Source: an uncultured Clostridia bacterium
GTDB lineage: Bacteria; Bacillota; Clostridia; Christensenellales; Borkfalkiaceae
Direction of reading: 5' to 3'
Length of the DNA: 64,000 bases
Assembly: GCA_934254725.1 (NCBI GenBank)
Contig: CAKQLR010000003.1
Span: 27,235-91,234, forward strand
The position numbers and the translations under genes were made by a program. Shown here one piece after another: positions 26,024 to 35,059 of this stretch; the stretch's first letter is position 1, and each line of letters opens with the position of its first letter. A model generated the notes under the pieces. The model was not told where the DNA came from and ran no database searches. It was given only the letters and a program-made list of their open reading frames with translations.

Positions 26024-26105
26024 TTTTTCTTCTCCTTATGAAAAAATATATTTTCTTTTCCCTTTCGAGGAAAATTAACTTGATTAGCCGACGTTTTCAG
26101 ACGTA

Positions 26106-27776
26106 TCAGCCTTTTAAAGAAACGTTTACGTGCGGAACGTTTTCGCGTATCAGTTGGAAAAACTGTTCTGCCGTTACGATCTCTACGTCGTCGTCCAGAT
26201 TTTGATACATTTCCACGGCGTCGCTGTAATCTCTGCTCCACGGATGAAGATTTACGAGAGTGTAACCTTCTATTGAACGGGGATTAACGGGGAAATTGTT
26301 GATTTTTTCCGCAATGGAAGCGCCCGTTTCGGGCTCCCACAAAGAAAGCCTGCAGGTTACGAACGGCATACCGTTCTCCGACCAATAGACGGAACCTTTT
26401 TCCGCTGCATAATAATCGCCTATCATACACTGAACGCCAAGCAATCCGGGAACACGCGAATAGTATTCGACAACGTCCTCCGTTACGCACGTATCGAGGA
26501 TTTGCAGCGTCGTTAAGTCTCCGCGTTTCAAATAAGTTGCAAGTCTGCCGCAAAAATCGGACAGGTCGGGATACACCGAAGGATTTATATAACCTTGACC
26601 GGAAACGGCAGCCACGAGGTAATCGCCCGCGGAACCTATCTGGTTGTAAATATATCTTTGTAAAGCGGGCTGTATATCTATCGCCGAGGGCGAAATATTC
26701 CATCCCATCGGGAAATCCGCGCGTTCGGCGGCAAAATATTTTTTACTTGCATCGGGAGACAACGTATTGGAAAGCGCCTGTATATTATCCCCGTCGGAAC
26801 ATACGATGCACACGTAATGCTTGTTTTCTACTTCTTTGCGCTCGTATTGAACCATTTGTTTTAACTGTTTTACGCCGAAAAACTCGGTACAGCTAAAAAC
26901 GGAAAGGTTTGCGCTCCAGTCGGAGGCGATAGTAAAATTGCCGTTCATAGAACTCACGTTTACGTGCGAAGTTTCGTCTATCGGGCCCCAACCGAAAACA
27001 GGGCTGTCGGTCTTCGTCCATTCGTGCACTTCGCCGCGGAGTTGCAACGCTTCCAAAGTTTCTTTGCTTTGATAAAAACTGTAGTATTTGCAGGCGATCG
27101 CGTAATCGCACATCATCTCCACGCCTCCGGCAAGCTGACACAGACCGGAATTGTTTAATTTGTCCTTATAATTTTCGAAACACCATCTGTCGTTTTTATC
27201 GGTAACGTCAAGTTTTTTCGTCAATCCCAAATCTATATACTTTTGCTCTACGGACGCGTCTACAGGGATCCACCCCTCTACTCCGCATATTGTTACGGCC
27301 ACGTTTTTGGACTCGCCGTTTTGCGAACGGTTATATAGAATATAGCCTGCGTTTTCGCCGAAACGCGTTTTGTAGTCCTCTACCATCTGCGCTATCGTTA
27401 CGTTCTCGGTCGTTAAGCCGTATTCTTTGCAAATTTCGTTAAGCCACATCGAATGATGATAGCTTCCCGAGCAATAATATTCTGCCGCGGTCTGAGCAAA
27501 AAGCCCCTGAATCGCAGCTCCCGCAAGGATATCGCTGCCGCTCAAACCTCTTTCCACGTTGTAACCGAAAACTTTTAAATGACGGTTTTCGTTCATTTTA
27601 AAACTTTCGAAATACGTAAAATCGTCATCTGCGAGGTTAAGTTCATAAGGATCCTGCTCGGCAGGTTCGGTTGAGTCGGATGGTCCCGAAGAGTCGTTTT
27701 CTTTGCACGCGACCATTCCGAAAAGCAAGCAAAGGATCAGCAAAAAGGGAAATATTTTTATAAGCTTTTCTTTCAT
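26106..27776 (-). CDS. GxGYxYP-family lipoprotein (diverged motif)
   Basis: 556 aa. The lipobox GMVAC predicts a lipid-anchored extracellular protein. It aligns along its length with the next upstream gene, including HYVCI, SDGDNIQA, FGWGP, NLHPWS and an ENVPHV-type end. These are features of the GxGYxYP proteins (N- and C-terminal domains), putative carbohydrate-active enzymes. The signature itself is GQGYINP, so the second Tyr is Asn. The ATG at 27776 is chosen because GGAG lies upstream and the signal peptide starts there; it begins 4 bp after the stop of the paralogue. Confidence 0.82.
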   Translation of the reverse strand: MKEKLIKIFPFLLILCLLFGMVACKENDSSGPSDSTEPAEQDPYELNLADDDFTYFESFKMNENRHLKVFGYNVERGLSGSDILAGAAIQGLFAQTAAEYYCSGSYHHSMWLNEICKEYGLTTENVTIAQMVEDYKTRFGENAGYILYNRSQNGESKNVAVTICGVEGWIPVDASVEQKYIDLGLTKKLDVTDKNDRWCFENYKDKLNNSGLCQLAGGVEMMCDYAIACKYYSFYQSKETLEALQLRGEVHEWTKTDSPVFGWGPIDETSHVNVSSMNGNFTIASDWSANLSVFSCTEFFGVKQLKQMVQYERKEVENKHYVCIVCSDGDNIQALSNTLSPDASKKYFAAERADFPMGWNISPSAIDIQPALQRYIYNQIGSAGDYLVAAVSGQGYINPSVYPDLSDFCGRLATYLKRGDLTTLQILDTCVTEDVVEYYSRVPGLLGVQCMIGDYYAAEKGSVYWSENGMPFVTCRLSLWEPETGASIAEKINNFPVNPRSIEGYTLVNLHPWSRDYSDAVEMYQNLDDDVEIVTAEQFFQLIRENVPHVNVSLKG

Positions 27777-27780
27777 ATAA

Positions 27781-29433
27781 TCAGTTCTCCGTACAATCAA
27801 CGTCTACCTGAGGTACGTTTGCGCGAATCATTTTAAAGAAATTATCCGCAGTTACGACGATTGTATTTTCATCGAGATTTTTAACGAGTTCCACAACGTC
27901 TGTGTACGACGTAGACCAGGGATGCACGTTGATTACGCTGTATCCGTTAATGGAAGTCGGATCCTTTTCGCACACATTTACCTGCGCGGCGATATTAGCG
28001 CCCGTCGTTTCCCAAAGAGAGAAGCGGCACGTAACGAACGGCATTCCGTTTTTCCAATAAACCGAACCGTGTTTAGCGGCATATTTCCAACCGGACATAA
28101 CCGCGCAACCGTACAGACCTTCGATTTTTGAATAATATTCGAAAGCGTCGACGTCGATGGCTTCTTCCAAAATCTGCAAACTGTGGCAATCCGCCCTCTT
28201 AAGATAGTTACCGAGACGCTCCGTGAACAGCTTGAGCGCTTCCTGCGGGTAAGACGACGGATACATATAACCCGCACCCGAAACCGAAGCTACGAAATAA
28301 TCATTCTCATCCATATTGCGATAGAGATAATTCATAATGCTCGGCTGCAAATCGACACAACTTACGTTAAGCGTCCAACCCATTTTGAAATTTTCTCTGT
28401 CTGCAAGATAATAAGCCGCGCTGAACGGGAAAGTATTGGAAACCGCCTGTATGTTATCTCCGTCGCTCATCATAATGCAAACGTAATGTTTGCCTTTTTG
28501 CGCAGTTACTTCTTTATGTAGGCTTTTCTGCGTGAAGGAAGTCCCCCACGCATCCGAACATAAAACGGTCATGTTGGCGCTCGTGTCCGAAGCGACGGTA
28601 AACTCTGCGTTATTCGACGCGATGGTTACGTCCTGACCTTCGGTGGTGGGTCCCCAACCGAATATAGGCGAATCGTCATCCGTCCAGCTCTGCACTCTGT
28701 TTCTGAAAGCAAGCGTCGAAATATCCGTATCTACCTGATAAAATCCGTAATATTTCCCGGCTATCCAATAATCGCGCGGGTACCATAAATCGGGCGAAAG
28801 CTGAAAGAGCGCGTCCGTAGCGAACTTATCTTTATAATCGTAATAACAGTCGGATTCCGTCATTTCGGTTACGTCCATAAGTTTTTCCATGTTGTAACCT
28901 TTTTTGCTGGAAAACTGCCTTTCCTGAGTAGTGTCCACGGGGATTGCGTTAAAAATACCCGCAAGGCTTGTCGCCACGTTTACGGATTCGGGGTTCTTAG
29001 CTTTATCGTACAAAATGTATTTGGCGTCCGCGCCGAATTTTTCTTTATACGCGTTAACCATCGAATCGAACGTAACGGTTTCGGTGGTAACCCCGTACGT
29101 ATCTTTCAGATCCTGCAACCAAAGTTCGTTTGCGGAAAAAGTTAAATTATAATAAGTGATCTCGTCCCTGTTGAACAATCCCTGTATGGCGATAGCGGTA
29201 AACGCCTGAGCAAAATTGTCGTCCTCCCCCTTCCACACGAGCAATTTATTATCGCCGTTCATTTTAAAATTTTTGTAATAATCGTACTCTACGGTTGTCG
29301 GAGTTTCACCCGAAGATGAGTCGTCGGACGGTTTGTCCGATTGATCTCCGTTATTTTGTCCGCAACCTGCAAAACACGCAAAAACAAGCATTATCGCAAG
29401 AAAAAATGTAAAAAACTTCTTCATCTTTTTCAT
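27781..29433 (-). CDS. GxGYxYP-family lipoprotein
   Basis: 550 aa with lipobox CFAGC and a Ser/Asp-rich linker. It carries the exact GAGYMYP signature that names the family and the conserved MMSDGDNIQAV and FGWGPTTEG stretches. The family is common in gut bacteria and is regarded as a candidate glycoside hydrolase, with no activity that I can assign. It stands between the importer genes and its tandem paralogue in one operon, which suggests cutting of an imported glycan at the cell surface. Confidence 0.85.
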   Translation of the reverse strand: MKKMKKFFTFFLAIMLVFACFAGCGQNNGDQSDKPSDDSSSGETPTTVEYDYYKNFKMNGDNKLLVWKGEDDNFAQAFTAIAIQGLFNRDEITYYNLTFSANELWLQDLKDTYGVTTETVTFDSMVNAYKEKFGADAKYILYDKAKNPESVNVATSLAGIFNAIPVDTTQERQFSSKKGYNMEKLMDVTEMTESDCYYDYKDKFATDALFQLSPDLWYPRDYWIAGKYYGFYQVDTDISTLAFRNRVQSWTDDDSPIFGWGPTTEGQDVTIASNNAEFTVASDTSANMTVLCSDAWGTSFTQKSLHKEVTAQKGKHYVCIMMSDGDNIQAVSNTFPFSAAYYLADRENFKMGWTLNVSCVDLQPSIMNYLYRNMDENDYFVASVSGAGYMYPSSYPQEALKLFTERLGNYLKRADCHSLQILEEAIDVDAFEYYSKIEGLYGCAVMSGWKYAAKHGSVYWKNGMPFVTCRFSLWETTGANIAAQVNVCEKDPTSINGYSVINVHPWSTSYTDVVELVKNLDENTIVVTADNFFKMIRANVPQVDVDCTEN

Positions 29434-29455
29434 ATAAATCTACACCTTATCTTTT

Positions 29456-30331
29456 TTATTTAATTCCGGAAATACTCATGGACGCCAGGAAATATTTCTG
29501 GCATACAAAATACGTAGCGACCACGGGAACCGTAATGGATATAAGAGCCGCCGCGCGAAGATAAGAGTCTCCGCTGCCCTCGAACTGAGGATAAAAGCTC
29601 ATAAGTTTCAACTGAATTACAAATTTGGACGGGTCGTGCGTAACAATCAACGGCCAAAGATACTCGTTCCATTTAGCGGTAAAGGTCATAATGCAAAACG
29701 TAAGTATGACCGAACGGCACATGGGAAAAGCAATCTGGAAAATTTTTCTCAACTCGCCCGCGCCGTCTATATCTGCGGCTTCGAGGCACGCGTCCGGTAT
29801 CTGATGCATAAACTGACGGAACATAAACACGCCGAATACGTTGATAAATCCGGGAAGAAATACGCCCGTCAATGTCTCGGTAACGCCCAAGCCGTCAACG
29901 ATGATATAAATCGGAATGAGCAATACTTCGCCCGGGACCATCATCGAAGCCAATATAAGCCAGAACCAGACGTCCCTTCCTTTAAATCTCAGTTTGCCGA
30001 AGCAATAGCCGAGAACAAACGCAAACACCAGACTTACGACGAGACTTACGACAACTACAACTATACTGTTGAAAAAGCCTTGCCATAAATCGCCTACTCT
30101 GAAAGCTTCCGCGTAGTTGGAAAAATGAATGCCGCCTTGCGGCCACCAATAAATCTTTCCGGGTTTTCCTATAAAATCGAGCGAAGTCAGCGACGACGCC
30201 AACTGCAACCAATACGGAAAAACCAGCAAAAAGCCCATAAACGCCATAAATAAGACGCAAAAAGTAACGACAAGCGCGTTAACGACCTTTTTTCTCTTAC
30301 TTACAAGAGGTTTCAATTCGGTATTATTCAT
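29456..30331 (-). CDS. Carbohydrate ABC transporter permease (MalG-type)
   Basis: 291 aa, six helices, with the EAA loop EAADIDGAGELRKIFQIAFP that docks to the ATPase. CUT1-family partner of the upstream permease, overlapping it by 8 bp. No ATPase gene is found in the operon, so a shared MsmK/UgpC-type ATPase must be supplied from elsewhere. Confidence 0.93.
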   Translation of the reverse strand: MNNTELKPLVSKRKKVVNALVVTFCVLFMAFMGFLLVFPYWLQLASSLTSLDFIGKPGKIYWWPQGGIHFSNYAEAFRVGDLWQGFFNSIVVVVVSLVVSLVFAFVLGYCFGKLRFKGRDVWFWLILASMMVPGEVLLIPIYIIVDGLGVTETLTGVFLPGFINVFGVFMFRQFMHQIPDACLEAADIDGAGELRKIFQIAFPMCRSVILTFCIMTFTAKWNEYLWPLIVTHDPSKFVIQLKLMSFYPQFEGSGDSYLRAAALISITVPVVATYFVCQKYFLASMSISGIK

Positions 30332-31247
30332 ACGAAACCTCCTTATTGTTGAGCTTCATCTGTATGACAGAAAATATCATGACTACTAAAAACAATACCA
30401 TGGCATAAGCGCTCGCCACGCCCATTTTGGAGCGCTCGAAGGCAAGATAGTAAACGTACAGCACCGAAGACTGCGTTTTGCTTCCGCCGCTGGTAATAAG
30501 TTGCATGGGACCTATTACCTTAAAGCCGTTGATTATAGAATTGACAAGATTTAACGTAATGGTATTTGAAATCAAAGGGAGCGTAATGTAAATATACGCC
30601 TTTAATTTGCTGTCCGTTTCGAGGCTTGCGGCTTCAAGGTAAGTATCGGGTACGCCGATAATAGCCGCATAATAAATAAGCAACCCGCCGCTGAACCCTA
30701 AAAATACGGACGTAAACATTAAAGCAAAAAGCGCATATTTTTCTTCGTTAAAATAGTTTATCGGGTTATCCAACGCGCCTATCGACATAAGCAGCGAATT
30801 AACTATGCCCGATTCGCTGCCGTCGAAAAGCAACTGAATAATGTTGCTCCCGACAACTGCTGAAACAAGTGCCGGCCAATACAGCACGGCAAGAAAAATC
30901 TTTTTACCGCGGGGTATTCTGGTAAGCATAAAGCCGAGTAACAACCCGAAAAAATTGCTCCCTATAGTGGTAAAAAACGCCCACTTGACGGATACCCAGA
31001 GCGACGACCAGAATTCGGCGTCGTACAGTTCGTGGTTTTTATCGAAAATTCTTATGTAATTATCAAAAGTAAAGCGAGTAATGTTGGCAACGCTCGTCTT
31101 CATATTCGTAAAGCTTATAACTATAGCGAATATGAAGGCGGCGGCAAAAAACACAAGCCAGAAAATCAAGGGTATCGCCATCAGGGAATACGCCTTTATT
31201 TCATTGCGATATTTAAATTTGACAGAATTATTTTTTTTATTAGTCAC
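30324..31247 (-). CDS. Carbohydrate ABC transporter permease (MalF-type)
   Basis: About 307 aa with six helices and the EAA loop EAASLETDSKLKAYIYITLP, in which the usual ID/DG is changed to LE/TD. It forms the heterodimeric CUT1 channel with the next gene. The start is probably GTG at 31247, just past the stop of the solute-binding protein gene; AAGGAG lies 13 nt upstream, which is long. The upstream in-frame TTG would lie inside the previous gene. Confidence 0.88.
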   Translation of the reverse strand: MTNKKNNSVKFKYRNEIKAYSLMAIPLIFWLVFFAAAFIFAIVISFTNMKTSVANITRFTFDNYIRIFDKNHELYDAEFWSSLWVSVKWAFFTTIGSNFFGLLLGFMLTRIPRGKKIFLAVLYWPALVSAVVGSNIIQLLFDGSESGIVNSLLMSIGALDNPINYFNEEKYALFALMFTSVFLGFSGGLLIYYAAIIGVPDTYLEAASLETDSKLKAYIYITLPLISNTITLNLVNSIINGFKVIGPMQLITSGGSKTQSSVLYVYYLAFERSKMGVASAYAMVLFLVVMIFSVIQMKLNNKEVSYE

Positions 31248-31248
31248 T

Positions 31249-32646
31249 TTAAGAATACAACTCCTTGAGATCTTTGGCAAGAGTCGTCTGAATTTTATCC
31301 AAGGTCTTAGCTTCCCCGTTCTTGAGCCATGCGGTCATAAGTCCGCTAAGCTCTTTCTGCGTCTGGCTCCATATGCCCGTTCCGGGACGAACCACCGCTT
31401 TTTCCAACGACGCGCCGAACATCTGCCAGCTTTCGCTGTTATAATAATCGCTTTCCGCAAACGCCGCTTTTAAAGCGGGCATCTGATAAGAACCCTCTGC
31501 ATACGCAAGCATGGAAGTCTGATCTTTTATCAAATATTTCATAAAGTCCAAAGCCAAAGCCTTGTTTTTGCTGCGACGGCTCATAGCCAAAGAATAAAGC
31601 CCCGCGCAGGATTTCGCTTCGTAACCGTCTTTAAGCGTTATAAGGTCCGCCCACCCCGCATTAAATATGCTTTCTACGGTAGGATCTTTACCGAGCTGAT
31701 CATACTTTGCAATTTTCCAGCAACCTTCTTCGATAAATAAAACTTTACCTTCTTCGAACTTTGCTTCTTCAAACGTAGAAGATACAACACCGGTAGCGCC
31801 GAGTTGTTTTACTATCGTCTCAAGCTCTGCATTTGCAGCCTTGTCTGCAGGATATTCGTCGTTGCAAATAGTAACTTTGGAGAAATCGTCGTTCATAACA
31901 GAACCGCCGAGTCTTGCAAGCATGGAAACGTACTGCATAGAAGCAACGGACGCGTATTCGTTACCGGAAGGAATTGTCCACGCGCCTATCTGCTTTCCTG
32001 TCGTTCTGTTGTAATCGTTAACCTGTTTGCACCACCACAACATGGAATATTCTTCCTGCTCGCTGCCTAATTTTGTGGGAACACAGGCGTCGATATCGGT
32101 ATATTGAATTCCGTTAGTGTCCAGAACGTTTTTCATCAGAACACGGTTATAAGCCAAACCGAACGTATTTGCCGCATAAGGAAGCGCATAAACGTCGCCG
32201 CCGTAATATCCCGTGTTATATAAAGAGGAATACAACGTATCTTTTACTTCGCTTAACAATTCGGGAGCAATACTGCTGAGGTCTGCAAGTGCCGGATCTC
32301 CGAAATAATAAGCAAGTACCTGAATGTACACGCTATCCAACAATAATAAGTCGGGTTCGTTCTTTTTGCCGACCACCATAGCGTAGCTGGTGTAAAAATT
32401 ATCGGCAGGCTGCGGCGTTAAGTTGATGGTAACGCCTTCGTGCTCTTGTTCGTAAGCTTTCTTGGCTTGCTTAGCGGCTTCGAACTGTGCGTCCGCGCCC
32501 GGCCACCATACGGTAATAGACCCGCTTAACGGAGCGTCGGGGTTAACACTGTCGCCGCTGTTGTCCGATCCGCCGCATGCGCAGAAGGCGCATGCGAGCA
32601 CTGCTATGAGTACACCTGTCACAAATTTTTTCAAAAATCCAGACAT
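31249..32646 (-). CDS. Extracellular sugar-binding lipoprotein (family 1 SBP)
   Basis: 465 aa with lipobox CAFCAC and a short Gly/Ser/Asp linker, then a two-lobed solute-binding fold (SGSITVWWPGADAQFE opening, AYEQEHEGVTINL, PDLLLLDS). It captures an oligosaccharide for the two permeases downstream. It is the first gene of the operon and has a good AGGAG site. The promoter just upstream contains a run of ten G, so expression may switch by slippage. Confidence 0.92.
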   Translation of the reverse strand: MSGFLKKFVTGVLIAVLACAFCACGGSDNSGDSVNPDAPLSGSITVWWPGADAQFEAAKQAKKAYEQEHEGVTINLTPQPADNFYTSYAMVVGKKNEPDLLLLDSVYIQVLAYYFGDPALADLSSIAPELLSEVKDTLYSSLYNTGYYGGDVYALPYAANTFGLAYNRVLMKNVLDTNGIQYTDIDACVPTKLGSEQEEYSMLWWCKQVNDYNRTTGKQIGAWTIPSGNEYASVASMQYVSMLARLGGSVMNDDFSKVTICNDEYPADKAANAELETIVKQLGATGVVSSTFEEAKFEEGKVLFIEEGCWKIAKYDQLGKDPTVESIFNAGWADLITLKDGYEAKSCAGLYSLAMSRRSKNKALALDFMKYLIKDQTSMLAYAEGSYQMPALKAAFAESDYYNSESWQMFGASLEKAVVRPGTGIWSQTQKELSGLMTAWLKNGEAKTLDKIQTTLAKDLKELYS

Positions 32647-32676
32647 AAAAATTCACTCCTAAATTTTTTTTCTTCT

Positions 32677-32704
32677 ATTATACACCCCCCCCCCGCATTG
32701 TCAA
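32677..32704 (-). promoter_or_regulatory. Operon promoter with G10 tract between -35 and -10
   Basis: On the minus strand: perfect TTGACA (32699-32704), spacer ATGC-G10-TG of 16 bp, perfect TATAAT (32677-32682), 30 bp before the start codon. The homopolymer (32685-32694) makes up most of the spacer, so one added or lost G changes spacing to 17 or 15 bp. This is the design of known slippage-switched promoters. The tract length could vary between cells or be an assembly uncertainty. Confidence 0.8.
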
Positions 32705-32921
32705 CACAAAAGACACACAAATTACAAATTTTTTTCCGTGGGGGCAGTTTTTTTGAGGAATTATAAGGAATATTAGCCGAAAGGGCAACAAGAAAAATGC
32801 GGAAAAATTTACAAAAAATTGTTTTTTGCAGAGTACGGATACAAAAATTTCAGTATGTATCAACCCTGCGAATCAACTGCCGGCACGAGGTTTTCTCTGC
32901 ATACAACTGCCTGAAAAATAT

Positions 32922-32976
32922 AAAAAAATCCGAGCGAAACGCCTCCGAACAGAGACCCGAATCGCACGGATTTTTA
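32922..32976 (-). terminator. Terminator of the MerR gene
   Basis: Read on the minus strand, AAAAATCCGTGCG and CGCTCGGATTTTTTT pair around a loop, with one mismatch, followed by the T run. It lies 12 bp past the MerR stop. Confidence 0.7.
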
Positions 32977-32987
32977 TGATAAGATTT

Positions 32988-33407
32988 TTATTTACAACAA
33001 TTTTTACTCGGTAAAATTCTTGTTGAGGGGTTTGTATCGTCGGCGGTTTTACCCGCTATCACATCGTCATAATGAGCGACTTTTTTCGTGATATAGTCAA
33101 AAATTTCCTGAGCTTCTTTCAATTTTTGCCTGGCTAAAGCAAGTTGCCTGTTCATGATTTCTCTGCGTTCTGCAAGCGTTTCGTCGCCCTGCAAACATAA
33201 ATCGCCGTAGCGCTTTATATCTTCGATGGACATTCCGCAACCTTTCAGACATTTTATGCCCATAAGCCAGTTGACCGATTCCTCATCGAACACACGGCGG
33301 TTTCCGCTATCGCGTTTTACGGGTAAAAGGTTAAGGTTGGTATAATAACGAATGGTATGTTCGCTCATTCCCATAATTTCGGCTATTTGTTTTACGGTAT
33401 ATTTCAT
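32988..33407 (-). CDS. MerR family transcriptional regulator
   Basis: 139 aa. N-terminal winged helix (TVKQIAEIMGMSEHTIRYYT, then NRRVFDEESVNWL), a long dimerisation helix and a short effector part ending in two adjacent cysteines (NCCK). MerR-type regulators twist promoters with overlong spacers into an active shape; the divergent aldo-keto reductase promoter has a 19-bp spacer with an internal dyad. This resembles AdhR/YhdM-like control by aldehyde or redox stress, which is inference. Confidence 0.92.
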   Translation of the reverse strand: MKYTVKQIAEIMGMSEHTIRYYTNLNLLPVKRDSGNRRVFDEESVNWLMGIKCLKGCGMSIEDIKRYGDLCLQGDETLAERREIMNRQLALARQKLKEAQEIFDYITKKVAHYDDVIAGKTADDTNPSTRILPSKNCCK

Positions 33408-33438
33408 AAAAAATCTCCTGAAAAAATAGTAAAAACCC

Positions 33439-33469
33439 TTGACTTCGAGTAACTCTAACTTATTATACT
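33439..33469 (+). promoter_or_regulatory. MerR-type promoter of the aldo-keto reductase gene
   Basis: TTGACT at 33439-33444, 19-bp spacer, TATACT at 33464-33469. The spacer holds the dyad TTcGAGT-a-ACTCtAA, the usual MerR operator arrangement. Confidence 0.75.
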
Positions 33470-33503
33470 GTATTTACCTGAAAAAATCAAAGGGAGAACT
33501 GTT

Positions 33504-34352
33504 ATGAAAACGATTATATTTAACAACGGTGTAGAAATGCCAATGCTCGGATTCGGAACTTTTCAGATTACCGAGCCGAAACAATGCGAAAAAAGTGTAA
33601 TTACCGCGATAAATGCAGGTTACAGATTAATCGATACGGCGGAAGCTTACGGAAACGAAAAATACGTCGGTAACGCAATTAAAAACTGCGGAATTAACAG
33701 AAAAGAACTCTTTATAACTACAAAACTTAACTTCAACCATTTTGAATCGGATGCGGCAAGAGAAACTCTCAATAAGTCATTAGAAAATCTGCAAACGGAC
33801 TATATCGACCTTGTTTTATTGCACTGGGGCTTCGGAAATCGTTACGCCGCATGGCGCGTTCTGGAAGAGTTTTACGAGCAAGAAAAAATACGCGCGATAG
33901 GCGTATCGAATTTCGAACCGGATATGCTCATCGACTTGATAAACTTCAACAAGGTGAAACCTGCCGTAAATCAGACAGAGACGCATTTGTATTGCCAGCG
34001 TAAAGCCGTGCACGAATGGGAAAACAAATACGGGATCGCACATCAGGCATACGCGCCGCTCGGACAGGGTCGGGCAAACGAAATGTTTAATGAAAAAGCC
34101 GTAGTTCGTATTGCCGAAAAATACGGAAAAACTCCCGCGCAGGTTTTACTCCGCTATCAGATAGAAAACGGCGTTATCGTTATACCTAAATCCGTTCACG
34201 AAAACAGAATTAAAGAAAATATAGACGTTTTCGATTTTTCGCTTGCCAAAGAAGAAATTAACGAACTCGCCGCGCTCGATAAAAACGAGCCGATGATAGG
34301 CAAGCCCGAACAGCCGGATTTTACGGAATTTGCAATGACGTGGATTAAATAA
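33504..34352 (+). CDS. Aldo/keto reductase
   Basis: 282 aa, AKR5-like (2,5-didehydrogluconate reductase group). The NADPH-dependent tetrad is Asp44 and Tyr49 (IDTAEAYGNE), Lys74 (TTKLNF) and His107 (LLHWG). IPKSVHENRIKEN binds the cofactor phosphate. The start has AAAGGGAG. Divergent from, and probably controlled by, the MerR gene; likely detoxifies aldehydes or reduces keto sugars. Confidence 0.95.
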   Translation: MKTIIFNNGVEMPMLGFGTFQITEPKQCEKSVITAINAGYRLIDTAEAYGNEKYVGNAIKNCGINRKELFITTKLNFNHFESDAARETLNKSLENLQTDYIDLVLLHWGFGNRYAAWRVLEEFYEQEKIRAIGVSNFEPDMLIDLINFNKVKPAVNQTETHLYCQRKAVHEWENKYGIAHQAYAPLGQGRANEMFNEKAVVRIAEKYGKTPAQVLLRYQIENGVIVIPKSVHENRIKENIDVFDFSLAKEEINELAALDKNEPMIGKPEQPDFTEFAMTWIK

Positions 34353-34363
34353 AATTTACCATT

Positions 34364-34389
34364 CTTTGCGCGAAAAACGGGGTTTTTCG
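34364..34389 (+). terminator. Hairpin after the aldo-keto reductase; diverged copy 10 of the dispersed element
   Basis: CGAAAAAC-ggg-GTTTTTCG forms a perfect 8-bp stem at 34371-34389. The left part, TTTGCGCGAAAAACGG, resembles the dispersed element in plus orientation. It lies between two convergent genes. Confidence 0.5.
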
Positions 34390-34390
34390 G

Positions 34391-34909
34391 TTAAAACATA
34401 ATTCCGAATTTATTGCTTACGTCGGCGCTAATTCTTATATAATTATCGGAAAAGTAAAAAGATATTTTTCTTTTTTCAAACGAAATGCCGTACGAATTTT
34501 CATCCGAAAGTTTAAAACCGTAATTTGTCATAGCGGTTTTTATTTCGTCTTTTGATGATCTGAAAGTAAGCCCGTATATGATTATAGTCGGGTCGGTAAT
34601 CGTTATTCTCGTAATATGTTTAGCTTTGTCGGAGTAGTCGGGATAAGAAGTAACAGTATAAATAACGCATTCCTCGGGATCGGTCTGCTCCCCGTTCTCA
34701 TTTATTGCAGGCGTGTAAGCTGAACCGTAATATTCCTGCCCGCCCATAATCCCGTAACGTTCTTTACAATTTGAAAAATCTATGTCGTCTGCATTGTCGC
34801 ATATCCAGAATTCAAGATTCGTTTCGGGCTTTTCGATGCCGCCGCTGCCGCAACCGAAAAACATAAGCAGAAGCATGACGGCTAAAATTGTCACTGAAAT
34901 TCTTTTCAT
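34391..34909 (-). CDS. Lipoprotein of unknown function
   Basis: 172 aa. Lipobox MFFGC followed by GSGG predicts a lipid-anchored extracellular protein. The rest is a small mixed alpha/beta domain with a GLTFRSSKDEIKTAMTNYGF segment that resembles the helix-strand repeats of SmpA/BamE-like small lipoproteins, though I cannot confirm a family. It is monocistronic, convergent with the aldo-keto reductase gene. Confidence 0.7.
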   Translation of the reverse strand: MKRISVTILAVMLLLMFFGCGSGGIEKPETNLEFWICDNADDIDFSNCKERYGIMGGQEYYGSAYTPAINENGEQTDPEECVIYTVTSYPDYSDKAKHITRITITDPTIIIYGLTFRSSKDEIKTAMTNYGFKLSDENSYGISFEKRKISFYFSDNYIRISADVSNKFGIMF

Positions 34910-35001
34910 GGATAATTTCTCCTTTTCGCAATCTTCGACATACTTATTATATTATAGTTTCTACTGTTTGTCAATACCGGATTAAAAATATCAATTTAAC
35001 A

Positions 35002-35040
35002 AAAAAAACGCCGTAAATCACACATTAACGGCGTTTTTTG
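35002..35040. terminator. Bidirectional terminator; copy 11 of the dispersed element
   Basis: Perfect 7-bp arms ACGCCGT (35008-35014) and ACGGCGT (35028-35034) between an A8 run and a T6 run. The loop AAATCACACATTA carries the element core in plus orientation. It terminates the protease gene on the minus strand. Confidence 0.8.
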
Positions 35041-35059
35041 TAATTTATGGATGCAATAA

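Larger units (their letters stand above)
32647..32987. other. 341-bp intergenic region between the sugar operon and the MerR gene
   Basis: Contains the G-tract promoter (32677-32704), an AT-rich stretch without recognisable genes, and the terminator of the MerR gene (32922-32976). Confidence 0.6.
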
